Origin: Candidatus Hydrogenedentota bacterium
GTDB taxonomy: Bacteria > Hydrogenedentota > Hydrogenedentia > Hydrogenedentales > CAITNO01
Direction of reading: 5' to 3'
DNA: 37,477 bases
NCBI GenBank assembly: GCA_903893795.1
Contig: CAITNO010000109.1
Span: 1-37,477, forward strand
The notes beneath the pieces are model-generated. The model did no database searches. It was not told where the DNA came from and was given only the letters and a program-made list of their open reading frames with translations. This document shows, piece after piece, positions 1-8,139 of the stretch; position 1 is the first letter of the stretch, and the number at the start of each line of letters is the position of its first letter. Made by a program: the position numbers and the translations under genes.

Positions 1-1687
1 CCACCGGCACAGTCTGCGGCACCAGGAAGATCGTGTCACTCACCACGCCCGACTCGACCAGCGCCGCATCGCGCACCTTGAAATACACCGTCCGCGTGCC
101 CACGCCAAAGGACAGCGTGAAGGCCGGGGCCGTGCCGTAGGGCTGCCACGCCGCGCCGGTGAAGGACGCCGACTCACTGGCCATGTAGTCCACCGGCACG
201 TTCGTCGCCGTGTTGTCCAGCGTCACCGCAAGCGGCATCGTCGTCGTCGCGCCGCTGTTGATCGCGAAGGTGGACACCTCCGATACCGGGGGCACGCTAA
301 AACTCGCCGTGACCGTCGTGTCCGCCGTCACGTTCGACAGCGTGTAGGGGCCGGTACCTGTCAGTGTGCCGTTTGACACCGTCACCGCGTCAATGACGTA
401 GCCGGGATTCGCCGCCACCGTGAAGCTGGTCGTGCCCGTTGTGTCGTCAATCACCGCGTTCCCGCCCAAGAGCGAGCCGCCCGCAGGAGGCACCGCCGCG
501 TAGGTCACCGCGTGCTGTACGAGGTGGTCATCCGCCAGCACGCGGATGGCCGCGTTCGCAATGGTCTCGTTCGGATAGTCCGCCGCGATGTTCCACACGA
601 TGTGTTTGTCCGTGCCCGCCGTCACGCCGATGACATCGCCCGTGACCGTGGTCACGGCATGGATGAACCCGTCCGCGCCGCCGTCCTTGGACAGCGACAC
701 GGTGATGTCGCAGGGGCCGTTGGGCGCGGTAAGGTCATAATAGATGTCCGCCTGCGTGGCGGTCGTGCCGTTCGGACCTTGGGAGAAGGTCACGTTGGTG
801 ACTGCGGGGGGCGCGGCGAAGGCCGAGGAGCACGCCAGCGCGCCAAAGGCAACCAAGGCGAGGAAGAACATCCCCCGCCGCTTCGCGGCCCCCCCTTCGA
901 AGGGGGATTTAAGCAGGCGCCGCAGCACAAGCGTGCCTATGGCGAGCAACAGGAGCGCCCCAGGCCATGTGTATAGCGGCAGGCCCGGCGCCTTCTGGAT
1001 GATTTCGAGGGTGGTGCTGCTGCTCAACCCGCCGGGATTCCCCGCGAGGTCGAAGCCGGAAACGGCAATGGTCGCCATGCCCAAGGTGTCCGTGTCCGCC
1101 ACAACGTAGGTGAAAGTGTAGGCATTTGCAACGCCGCTCACAAAGGTCGCGGCGCGGCCGTTGACGGCCAATTCGGGTTCCCCGGTCAGCGCCTCGGAGG
1201 CGGTGAAAGTGAGCGTCACCGAATCACCGGAGGCGGCCTGCGCGGGCGACGCAACGAGGCTGGAGAAGACCGGCGCAATACCTTTGCCCGGGTACGAGGC
1301 GCTGTTGGCCGCGGGGCTGATCGGATTGCCCACCAAGTCCTGCACACCCGCAACGGTGACATTGACCGACTGGCCGTCGCGCATCTCGCCGGTGGACCAC
1401 GTCAGCGTGTACGGCTCCGCGCCCGTGACCGAAGCGGGGTGTTGCGCAAGCGTGCCCATGCCCACCCCGGACAGCGTGTAGTTTGCCGGGTTGAGCACCC
1501 CCGCCGAAACCATCGGCTCGCTGAACGTGACCGAAATGCTTGCCGTTGTAGCCGCCATGGCCGATAGCACCGTCGGCGCCACCGTCTCCAGCGGACCGGG
1601 AGAGGAATTACCGCTTCCCGTCAGCGCCGCCGCACCCAAGGACACCCCAAGCACCAGCACAAGCATGGAAATAAGAACACGGTTCAC
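1..1687 (-). CDS. Secreted Ig-like protein fused in frame to a second signal-peptide-bearing protein (partial, runs off left edge)
   Basis: One open frame of 562 codons starts at GTG 1687, with AGGAGG at 1695-1700 seven bases upstream, and leaves the window without a stop. Residues 1-25 form a signal peptide. Residues 35-240 hold two Ig-like segments; the first resembles SbsA-type Big_5 domains (SVTFSEPM). Residues about 238-258 (LYTWPGALLLLAIG then RR) look like a terminal membrane anchor of the PEP-CTERM kind, where a protein should end. Instead the frame continues through a palindromic repeat (residues 260-272) into M273, followed by a second clear signal peptide (FFLALVAFGALA...SSAFA). 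Next comes a domain starting PAVTNVTFSQ; in my recollection of related bacteria it precedes SUMF1-type domains. A glycine-rich VTVSNGTLTGTGPYTL segment follows, then more Ig-like sequence. The likely origin is two adjacent secreted-protein genes merged when the repeat replaced the first stop codon. An independent start at 871 (GCGGGGG before ATG) is possible. The function of both halves is unknown. Confidence 0.8.
   Translation of the reverse strand, partial: MNRVLISMLVLVLGVSLGAAALTGSGNSSPGPLETVAPTVLSAMAATTASISVTFSEPMVSAGVLNPANYTLSGVGMGTLAQHPASVTGAEPYTLTWSTGEMRDGQSVNVTVAGVQDLVGNPISPAANSASYPGKGIAPVFSSLVASPAQAASGDSVTLTFTASEALTGEPELAVNGRAATFVSGVANAYTFTYVVADTDTLGMATIAVSGFDLAGNPGGLSSSTTLEIIQKAPGLPLYTWPGALLLLAIGTLVLRRLLKSPFEGGAAKRRGMFFLALVAFGALACSSAFAAPPAVTNVTFSQGPNGTTATQADIYYDLTAPNGPCDITVSLSKDGGADGFIHAVTTVTGDVIGVTAGTDKHIVWNIAADYPNETIANAAIRVLADDHLVQHAVTYAAVPPAGGSLLGGNAVIDDTTGTTSFTVAANPGYVIDAVTVSNGTLTGTGPYTLSNVTADTTVTASFSVPPVSEVSTFAINSGATTTMPLAVTLDNTATNVPVDYMASESASFTGAAWQPYGTAPAFTLSFGVGTRTVYFKVRDAALVESGVVSDTIFLVPQTVPV
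871..913. repeat. Two adjacent palindromes inside the coding frame (interspersed repeat, family A copy 1)
   Basis: The hairpin GCCGC-TTC-GCGGC (877-889) lies directly beside the 16-bp perfect palindrome CCCCCTTCGAAGGGGG (891-906), followed by ATTTAAG. The same palindrome recurs at 33861-33876. There too ACATCCCC lies before it and AYTTAA after it, so the conserved unit is larger than the palindrome. In this copy the repeat is translated on the minus strand and bridges an anchor segment and a signal peptide. Confidence 0.8.
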
Positions 1688-2246
1688 GGCCCGGCCTCCT
1701 GCGCTCTGACACACACCATGTAAGGCCGCGCCACAAAGCCCTTATGGACACGGCACGCCACACCTACAGCGAAGTATGCCGGAGACCGAGAACCAACGTC
1801 AAAAGCACGGAGGACCCGCGTCGCGCCGGTGTCCGGTGAATTCGATGCCCGAAGAGCGGTCTCCGCCGCGGGGTGTGCTCCCGGACCGCTGGGGGACCGT
1901 GCCCGAAAATGGGGGAACGGGCCGGAACCCGTAGATTAGGGGTCCGTGCTCCGCCCCTCCCACTCGTATATTCACCTCTCCCAGTCACATATTGATTCCA
2001 TGCGGTGCCCAGCACATGAGGAGCGGCAACCATGCGCGTATTTCGTTCCCGTGACGACCGAAGCGATGGGCTGACGCCCGCACCCATCTAATCATGCCTG
2101 AACAGTCTGCGGCACTCCCCAATGATTTCCAGAAATCTTGGATGGGGCTCGTGGTTGCATTGGCCGGGCGGAATTCCCCCTGCTCCCCCCGTCATCATGG
2201 TGCACTCATGGTGCAAATGACTATGACAAACGAGGGTAAATGCGCG
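1688..2246. other. Gene-free spacer
   Basis: Apart from the ribosome-binding site of the minus-strand gene (AGGAGG, 1695-1700), I see no convincing gene. Short frames here have no signal peptide, recognisable domain or ribosome-binding site. The minus frame across 1764-2087 contains GRGGARTPNL, a string typical of false proteins read across tRNA-like sequence, but I could not fold a tRNA there. Confidence 0.5.
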
Positions 2247-2340
2247 TCACCAGCGGAAAATGGAGCATGCTCTAACCCGGGCCGCCTCAGTCACTAATGA
2301 CGGCCCAGTGTCACTATGTACTAGTTCCAGCATTACGTTT

Positions 2341-2380
2341 AATCCGGTGGCCGCGGGTTCGAGCCCCACCCCATCCACCA
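2341..2380 (+). other. tRNA 3'-end fragment, probable attachment site remnant
   Basis: The sequence has the exact layout of a tRNA 3' end. T-stem strand GCGGG (2353-2357) is followed by T-loop TTCGAGC (2358-2364), T-stem partner CCCAC (2365-2369, one C-A mismatch), acceptor strand CCCATCC (2370-2376), discriminator A and CCA (2378-2380). No D-arm, anticodon arm or matching 5' acceptor strand GGATGGG occurs at the right distance upstream, so this is not a complete tRNA. Such fragments are left when an element integrates into a tRNA 3' end. The neighbouring integrase remnant supports that reading. Confidence 0.65.
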
Positions 2381-2382
2381 GT

Positions 2383-2930
2383 TTTATTTTTTCCAATCGT
2401 CGCAAACCCGCTCCAATAGGGGTCAGAACGCATTCTCTCCCAGATTCCATAGTTGCACCCATTATTGGCGAAGAAGTGCCCATCTTTGCCCCACCAAACC
2501 CCGAATTGCCGCCGTATGGGATAACATTTGGGGTAACGCAATTCACCGCCATTTCACGCTCGTGAATCATCCCCGCGCCGATGGACGGCAACGCATTCAC
2601 CGCCGCCGCCGTGTCCAGCAACCCCAAATGGGTCTAAACATTCGCCGTCAACGTCGGGGTGCTGTGCCGCATGGCCGGCTGTGAAACCTGCATGGAAACA
2701 CCCGCTTTCGCCAGCAGGGTGCCGAAGGTGTGGCGCAATGCGTGAAAGTCCACCACCCGGCCCGCGCCGTCACGCTTGGGGATTTCAGCCGCTTTGCAGG
2801 CCGCATCAAACGCCCGCACCATGTTCACGGGCAAAGTCGAACATCGGCACGCTGTCCAGCGAACCGGGGAATGCCACCACAGGCGGCCAAGAAACGAGAC
2901 CTTCCACGCAATCCCTCCGGGGTCAAGCAC
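2383..2930 (-). pseudogene. Degenerate tyrosine recombinase (phage-type integrase), C-terminal part
   Basis: The minus strand encodes the C-terminal half of a tyrosine recombinase. It has a helical stretch (MVRAFDAACKAAEIPKRDG) and the catalytic box DFHALRHTFGTLLAKAG (His-x-x-Arg). MRHSTPTLTANV follows, where the family continues with Y-T-H. The Tyr codon is TAG (2634-2636) and the frame goes on directly with THLGLLDTAAAVNALP, so the catalytic nucleophile itself is lost by a single-base nonsense change. The frame then reads through to the tRNA fragment at 2341-2380, as expected for an integrase gene beside its attachment site. Upstream of MVRAF the expected sequence appears to lie in another frame (VPMFDFA), so a frameshift is also likely, and the N-terminal and core-binding domains are missing. 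It cannot be active. Confidence 0.75.
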
Positions 2931-3020
2931 AGCATCCGGTCCACCGGTTGTTGTGCGGCCCCTGAGGGGGGGATTGCCGAGATTTGACTAGCCCGTGAAC
3001 GAATTTAGGTCACTTTCTGG

Positions 3021-5018
3021 CTACTTTTTGATCAACCGCAGGTAATCCAGCCCAAACATGTTGCCCGGTTTTGCCTTTTCGTTGGCGCCCGCCACCTGCA
3101 CTTCCAGGGTGTTGTCGCCCTGGGTGAGGTCGAACACACCAAGCGACTGCTCGTCTTCCGCCAGAACTTTCGTGTGGTAGAGGTCAATCGGGTCCTTGAC
3201 GGGCTGCCCGTTAACCGCCAGTTTGTGGGTGCCGTAGTCCGGCGCTTTGGTGAAACGGCCAATCACCTCGTAACGCCCCGCCTCGGCTGCGGGGAAGGCG
3301 AGCACCAGCTTGTCGCCTACCTTGCCCTGCCGCCACCACAACTGTGCCATGAGACTCCAGGGCGCAATGCCGCCCTGCGGGTCCACCTGCCCGCCGTCCA
3401 CGGAAACCACCTTCATCTTCTCCGCTTCAATCGCGCCCTCGACACCCTTCATTTCGGGCACGGCGGGCACGCTGAGCAGGGCAGGGTCGATGGCCGGGAA
3501 ATTGTCCTTCGCACCGCCGTCGGCATACCAGTAGGCGCACACGGACTGCGCAATCTTCACATCGGCCCAGTGCCACATCTCCAAGTCAAAACGGAAGGAT
3601 TTGGTCCAGGGGATGTTGTCCATGATGTGGAAACGGCTTACGCAGGTTTGGCCGTAGTTGCCGGGACCGTCGCAGCGGGGCTGGTTGTGGTAGGCGTGGG
3701 TGAACTTTTCGTTGCAGCACCAGGCATAGCCGAAATAGTCCTCCGTGCCGGTGCCGAAATGGCTGGGGAAGTCCTCGCCGTCCACGTAGATTTTCTCGTC
3801 GCCCTCGCCCCACCAGTCGGGCACCGGATTGGTGATGTGGAGCATGACACCGGCGAAACGGCCCCGTCCGCCTTCGGCGGACATGTAGTTCCAGTCCAGC
3901 ATGGGGCGGGTGGGCAGGTCGCGCACGCCGCGCCATTTGGCGTGGAAGTAGAGTGAATCGGGCTTCCAGGTCCAGGGCGCGGTGGTCACCGCGCCGGACA
4001 GGCTTACGGAGGACTTGGAATGGTTGGTCACCGAGAGGACCGCCTTCTGCTGGAAGGGCATGACCCAGTGGCTGTAGAGCGTCTTGCCGTCGGCGGCCAC
4101 ACCGCAGGACAGCGATTGGAACGGGTTGACGCCCGGCGCGGTCCCGAAAAAGTCACCAAGCGGCGCAATGACGGCGGGGGCGTTTCCGTCAAAGGCGATT
4201 TCGAGCACGGACCCGCGCAGCGCGTCGGGCAGGTCGGCCGCATCGGCCTTGCAGGTAATCCCGTAGACCGCGGCAGGCCCCAAAAGGTCAAGCGTCTGCG
4301 CCTCGCCCGGCGCCAGCGAAACCTCGTAGTCCGTCGGCACGGCGTTTTCCGGCAACTTTGCGGCCGTCTCGGGCGCTTCCAGCGCTTTGGCGGCGGACTC
4401 AATCTGAGGTTTGAGCCTTTCGGCCAGCTTGGCGGAATAGGACTCGACCATGGTGCCGGGGGCGTAGGTGCGGTAGTTAATCTGGTAGTAGATGTCGAAC
4501 TTGCTGACCGTGACCTTGCAGTGCTTCCCGTAGGGGATGGGCAGATAGCTGCTCCAGCCTTTGGACAGCGACACGGCAATGGGCTTGACGAACGGCTGGA
4601 CGCGCCCGTCAAGCATCTGCTCCAACGACAGCTCCACGGCAGGCTTGTCCGCGCCGTCAATATAGATGCGCACGATGCCACCCTCGTTGGCGTTGGCCGA
4701 CCAGAACCGAACAATGGCACCGGGCCCGTCGGCATCCATCAACACGAATTCCTCGCCCGATGCGCCCTTTTCCTTGCGCAGATACTGCCCGCGGTCGCCG
4801 TTGGCGAACCAGTTCTTTTCGGTCAGCACCTTCGGGTCGGTCGAATTCCGGTCGTAACTGGAGAACTGCTTCGTGATATACGCCGGACCGGGCGCCACGG
4901 CCAGCCAGTCCAGGCTCGTCATTTCCTTCAGCAGCGAATCCATGGTCACGCTCTGTGCCCCGGCAAGCGGCGCGCACAGCACTGTGGCAATCGCGGCGAC
5001 CCACAAATATCCACGCAT
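3021..5018 (-). CDS. Secreted glycoside hydrolase of the DUF2961/GH172 family
   Basis: This 665-residue protein starts at ATG 5018, with AGGAG seven bases upstream; the longer frame to 5087 has no ribosome-binding site and would bury the signal peptide. Residues 1-22 are a signal peptide ending APLAGAQ. The body matches DUF2961: SYDRNSTDPK, NWFANGDRGQYLR, MDADGPGAIVRFWSANANEG, and later GTGTEDYFGYAWCC with YHNQPRCDGP. This is the fold now classed as GH172, whose characterised members act on alpha-fructofuranosides or D-arabinans. The last 125 residues (EAEKMKVVSVDGG to FGLDYLRLIKK) form a galactose-binding-like beta-sandwich, probably carbohydrate binding. It is probably periplasmic or extracellular. 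The exact substrate cannot be read from sequence. It is monocistronic, with 184 bp of gene-free DNA upstream. Confidence 0.9.
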   Translation of the reverse strand: MRGYLWVAAIATVLCAPLAGAQSVTMDSLLKEMTSLDWLAVAPGPAYITKQFSSYDRNSTDPKVLTEKNWFANGDRGQYLRKEKGASGEEFVLMDADGPGAIVRFWSANANEGGIVRIYIDGADKPAVELSLEQMLDGRVQPFVKPIAVSLSKGWSSYLPIPYGKHCKVTVSKFDIYYQINYRTYAPGTMVESYSAKLAERLKPQIESAAKALEAPETAAKLPENAVPTDYEVSLAPGEAQTLDLLGPAAVYGITCKADAADLPDALRGSVLEIAFDGNAPAVIAPLGDFFGTAPGVNPFQSLSCGVAADGKTLYSHWVMPFQQKAVLSVTNHSKSSVSLSGAVTTAPWTWKPDSLYFHAKWRGVRDLPTRPMLDWNYMSAEGGRGRFAGVMLHITNPVPDWWGEGDEKIYVDGEDFPSHFGTGTEDYFGYAWCCNEKFTHAYHNQPRCDGPGNYGQTCVSRFHIMDNIPWTKSFRFDLEMWHWADVKIAQSVCAYWYADGGAKDNFPAIDPALLSVPAVPEMKGVEGAIEAEKMKVVSVDGGQVDPQGGIAPWSLMAQLWWRQGKVGDKLVLAFPAAEAGRYEVIGRFTKAPDYGTHKLAVNGQPVKDPIDLYHTKVLAEDEQSLGVFDLTQGDNTLEVQVAGANEKAKPGNMFGLDYLRLIKK

Positions 5019-5202
5019 GGCAAATCTCCTCGTGCGGTTCGGTTGCAGCCTGCCGCTCATGGTAGCCAAAGCGGCAGGGCAAGGCAATATCTAAAAATGT
5101 GATCAAGACAGTGCGCTCCGCTTTGCTGAGCGCATTCTACGGCTTCACGGAGAAATCCAGGGGGGAATGCTATAATGTGTTGTCAGGCAAAGGACACGAA
5201 AT

Positions 5203-5433
5203 ATGAGTCAGCCCATTACACGCGGGGAGGCGCTGGCCTTTCAGGCCCGATGGCGCGCCGTGAATGCGCACCAGAAGGAGGAACTGCGTCGTGCCACGCC
5301 AGACGAAAAACTGCAGGCGGCCGACATGCTGATGCGGTCGGTGGACGGGATGGGGTGGCGGAGCGCCCTTGCTGAAGACGACTGGCACGAGCACGAACTC
5401 TGGAACGAACTGCGGAAGAGGCTCCATGGCTGA
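5203..5433 (+). CDS. Small hypothetical protein, partner of the nucleotidyltransferase
   Basis: This 76-residue charged, mainly helical protein (MSQPITRGEALAFQARW..., W/R/E/H-rich C-terminus HEHELWNELRKRLHG) has no domain I can name. Its TGA (5431-5433) overlaps the ATG of the next gene at 5426, so the two are translationally coupled. AAAGGA lies about nine bases before its start. A TATAAT box occurs at 5171-5176, but no good -35 element sits at the right distance. The small helical size and overlap with a nucleotidyltransferase resemble the antitoxin or partner position of two-gene nucleotidyltransferase modules. That role is inference; the protein is neither an obvious HEPN nor a DNA-binding antitoxin. 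Confidence 0.7.
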   Translation: MSQPITRGEALAFQARWRAVNAHQKEELRRATPDEKLQAADMLMRSVDGMGWRSALAEDDWHEHELWNELRKRLHG

Positions 5434-6007
5434 CACACCGCAACCGCAGTCTCTCTCCACTGTTGCCTGCGCAATCGCCCGCTGGTTGCAGGCGGACTCT
5501 GTGCCCTTCGTCCTCATCGGCGGCATGGCCGTGTCCCTGGCCGGCCGTCCCCGGGTCACCCAGGACATTGACGTCCTGGCAAGCGTGAATGAAGAAGGCT
5601 GGGCAGACTTCGTCGCATCGGGCGGGCGACATGGCTTTCTGCCACGCATCGCCGACCCTGTCGCCTTCGCCCACGACACCCGCGTGCTCCCGCTGCGGCA
5701 TGAAACGTCGGGCATTGATGTGGACATTGTGCTTGCGGGCATGCCCTTTGAGGAGGACATCGTCGCCAATGGCCATCCTGTCACCGTCGGGGACGGCCAA
5801 GTTCGCCTCCCCCGCACAGAAGATCTCATCATCATGAAGGCCGTGGCGCGAAGGCCGAAGGATATTGCCGACATTGAAGGGTTGATCGACATGGCGGACC
5901 GTATCGACTGGGACTATGTCAGCCACTGGACGCTTCAGTTTGCCGAGGCCCTTGAGACACCCGAAATCCAGGCGACCATCGACATGCTGCGCCTCCGGAA
6001 GGGGTAG
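5426..6007 (+). CDS. Minimal nucleotidyltransferase, AbiEii/DUF6036-like
   Basis: This 193-residue protein starts at ATG 5426 inside the end of the upstream gene. Residues about 33-50 (FVLIGGMAVSLAGRP then TQDIDVL) carry the nucleotidyltransferase signature: GG followed by the metal-binding D-x-D. A third acidic strand is GIDVDIVLAG. The later box DLIIMKAVARRPKDIADIEGL is the conserved C-terminal helix of the AbiEii/DUF6036-like group. Catalytic carboxylates appear intact. Family members are known as toxins in type IV-like toxin-antitoxin or abortive-infection pairs (AbiEii) or as housekeeping-like orphans. Here the overlapping small gene upstream makes a two-gene module plausible. It is cytoplasmic, with no signal peptide. 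The target of nucleotide transfer cannot be predicted. Confidence 0.85.
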   Translation: MADTPQPQSLSTVACAIARWLQADSVPFVLIGGMAVSLAGRPRVTQDIDVLASVNEEGWADFVASGGRHGFLPRIADPVAFAHDTRVLPLRHETSGIDVDIVLAGMPFEEDIVANGHPVTVGDGQVRLPRTEDLIIMKAVARRPKDIADIEGLIDMADRIDWDYVSHWTLQFAEALETPEIQATIDMLRLRKG

Positions 6008-6131
6008 ATGTTTGTGGTCCGCAGGGGTGGTCGGCGAAGCTGACACACCATCCCCGCAGGCCGGTTCCCGCGTTTATTGTCCCGTGGGCGGCTCTGGTAG
6101 AATGCGGCATGGTCTTCTGGGAGTTCTCTAT

Positions 6132-7736
6132 ATGAAGAAAGTGATGCTATTCATGGCAGGCTTGCTGATTTTTCCGCGCATACTGGCGGCGCAGGTCCCC
6201 GATGTCAACGCGCTGCTGGGCGAAAACTGGTACGGTCTGTACATGAACGGGCAGAAAGCCGGGTATTCGCTGAACAAAGTGTCGCGGGACGACAAGAAGC
6301 GCATCCATGTGGTGGAGGACGCGAAGTTTCACGTGTCCATGTCGGGCACGAAGCAGGACATGCACATTTTTTCCGACCGCTGCTATTCCGAAGACGGGCG
6401 GCTCATTGAAATCATGTCCGAGGTGACGGACCCGGCGCAGAAGTCGCGCTTTCACGCGGTGGTCAACGGCGAGGAAATGGTGCTGACCAGCACGGTCGGC
6501 GGCAGCGCGGTGGAAAAGACCTTCCCCCGGCCGCAGGAGTCGCTGATGGACTCGCTGCGCAACGCCAACTGGGCGCGGCAGCATCCGCAGGTGGGCGACG
6601 TGGTGAATTTCAGCGTCTTCGAGCCGCTGTACCAGCAGGAGGTGTCGGGGATCAGCCGGATTATCGACATCGAAGAGCGGGTGCTCAACGGCATCACCAC
6701 TAAGGTCTACAAAATACGCACGGCCATCGACCTGATGGCCATCGACTCGGTCTCCTATGTGAGCGAGCACGGCGAGACGCTGGAGGAGCAGATCGCCAAC
6801 AGCATCACCATGCGGCTCGAGCCGGAGCAGGTGGCCAAAGACGTCACCTACAGCAACGACGTGATCATCTCCAATGCGGCCATGGTCGACATGCCCATCG
6901 ATGACCCGCGCACACGCACCGCACTGCGGCTGGCCCTGCGCGGTCCCGTGACCGGGAAACTGCTTTTCAACGACGACCGCCAGCGCATGACCGCCGAGGG
7001 CGATCACGTCGATTTCCGGTCGCGCACCGTGCCCATGGAGGGATTCACCGCGGCGCAGTTGCCCGTGACCGATGAGAAGGTGCTTCCCTACGTGAAGCCC
7101 ACACAGTTCATCCAGAGCGACCATGCAAAACTCATCGCGCAGGCGAAGGAAATCGCCGGCGAGGAAAAGGACGCGCTCGCCGTTTCCACCAAACTCTGCG
7201 ACTGGGTGTACAAGAACGTGCGCAACATCTATTCGGCGCGGCTGTCCAATGCACTGGAAGTGCTGGAGCATCTGGAGGGCGACTGCACCGAGCACAGCGT
7301 GCTCTTCATCGGCCTGGCCCGCGCCGCAGGCCTGCCCGCGCGCGAGGTGGCGGGGCTGATCTACATTTCCGGCAAGCCCGGCGGCTTCTATTTCCACCAA
7401 TGGGCCACGGTGTGGGTGGGCCGGTGGATAGACGTTGACCCCACCTTCAACCAGCCCCAGGCCGATGTCACGCACATCAAGCTGGTAGAGGGCGACCTGT
7501 TCCAGCAGGCGCGCATCATCCCCGTGATCGGCAACCTGAAGGTGGCGGTGCTGCCGGACGCCACGGACGACATTTTTTCCAAGCCCGCAGAGGAAACACC
7601 CGACGCGGCACCGACGACACCGGCGGCCGTTCCGGCTCCTGTCTCGGCGCCGGTGCCCGCACCGACACCGGCAGCAACGGCTGCACCAGCAGAAACGGCA
7701 CCTCCGCCGGCGCCTGCATCAGCGGCGGAGAAGTAG
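6132..7736 (+). CDS. Secreted transglutaminase-like protein
   Basis: This 534-residue protein starts at ATG 6132 (GGGAG eight bases before). The larger open frame to 5916 overlaps the preceding gene and is rejected. Residues 1-20 are a signal peptide (MLFMAGLLIFPRILAA). About 300 residues of beta-rich sequence follow. Then comes a transglutaminase-like core with C385 in EGDCTEHS, H422 in FYFHQWATVWV and D436 in DVDPTFNQ: a complete Cys-His-Asp triad. In bacteria such domains are usually cysteine proteases or peptide-processing enzymes rather than true cross-linkers. The last 55 residues are a low-complexity Pro/Ala/Thr tail, possibly a spacer to the envelope. TAGAAT (6098-6103) lies just upstream as a possible -10 box. 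It appears monocistronic, and the substrate is unknown. Confidence 0.88.
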   Translation: MKKVMLFMAGLLIFPRILAAQVPDVNALLGENWYGLYMNGQKAGYSLNKVSRDDKKRIHVVEDAKFHVSMSGTKQDMHIFSDRCYSEDGRLIEIMSEVTDPAQKSRFHAVVNGEEMVLTSTVGGSAVEKTFPRPQESLMDSLRNANWARQHPQVGDVVNFSVFEPLYQQEVSGISRIIDIEERVLNGITTKVYKIRTAIDLMAIDSVSYVSEHGETLEEQIANSITMRLEPEQVAKDVTYSNDVIISNAAMVDMPIDDPRTRTALRLALRGPVTGKLLFNDDRQRMTAEGDHVDFRSRTVPMEGFTAAQLPVTDEKVLPYVKPTQFIQSDHAKLIAQAKEIAGEEKDALAVSTKLCDWVYKNVRNIYSARLSNALEVLEHLEGDCTEHSVLFIGLARAAGLPAREVAGLIYISGKPGGFYFHQWATVWVGRWIDVDPTFNQPQADVTHIKLVEGDLFQQARIIPVIGNLKVAVLPDATDDIFSKPAEETPDAAPTTPAAVPAPVSAPVPAPTPAATAAPAETAPPPAPASAAEK

Positions 7737-8139
7737 GCTTTAGACTTTGTCTGCTTTCGCCCGGCCACTGCATACAGCCCCCCAGCGCGGCACTGCCCAC
7801 AACCACACCTCGATGCATCGGAAAGGTTCTTGGCTCTTGGCGGCGAAACAGCCTGTCACTCTTGCCGGCTTCGCGACCATGACTAACCCATCGCCTGACA
7901 ATGAGTTGACCCTGGCCAGCCAAGAAGTGCGAAAGTTTCTTCTTGTGCCTCATAAAAACGGACCGATAAGCTGCCAAAGGCCAGAGGCGCCGCACCCATG
8001 AGCACCGCGCGGCATTGTGATTAGACCCGGAGAGATAAGGGTCATTGCGCGCTTTGCAGTGGCCCGCCTGCAGTGGCACAATCACCGGATTGTTGCTTTG
8101 ACGGTTCTTCGGGTTCTCCTCCAACAGAAAGTGACGGAC
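7737..8139. other. Gene-free spacer before the fucosidase gene
   Basis: There is no supported gene on either strand. Frames across this stretch have no start signal or recognisable sequence. A 9-base direct repeat TGCAGTGGC flanks CCCGCC around 8056-8078. I see no convincing promoter, terminator or riboswitch fold. Confidence 0.5.

Noticed and set aside
1880..1975. Possible tRNA or tRNA relic, suggested by an antisense GRGGARTPNL reading
   Set aside because: I could not form a T-arm, anticodon arm and acceptor stem together, and no TTCRANN loop is present in the right place.
2140..2380. GGATGGG at about 2140 as the 5' acceptor strand of the tRNA fragment at 2353-2380
   Set aside because: The distance of over 200 bases and lack of D and anticodon arms make it a chance match.
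7747..8001. Small plus-strand frame between the transglutaminase-like and fucosidase genes
   Set aside because: No ribosome-binding site, no recognisable sequence and atypical composition.
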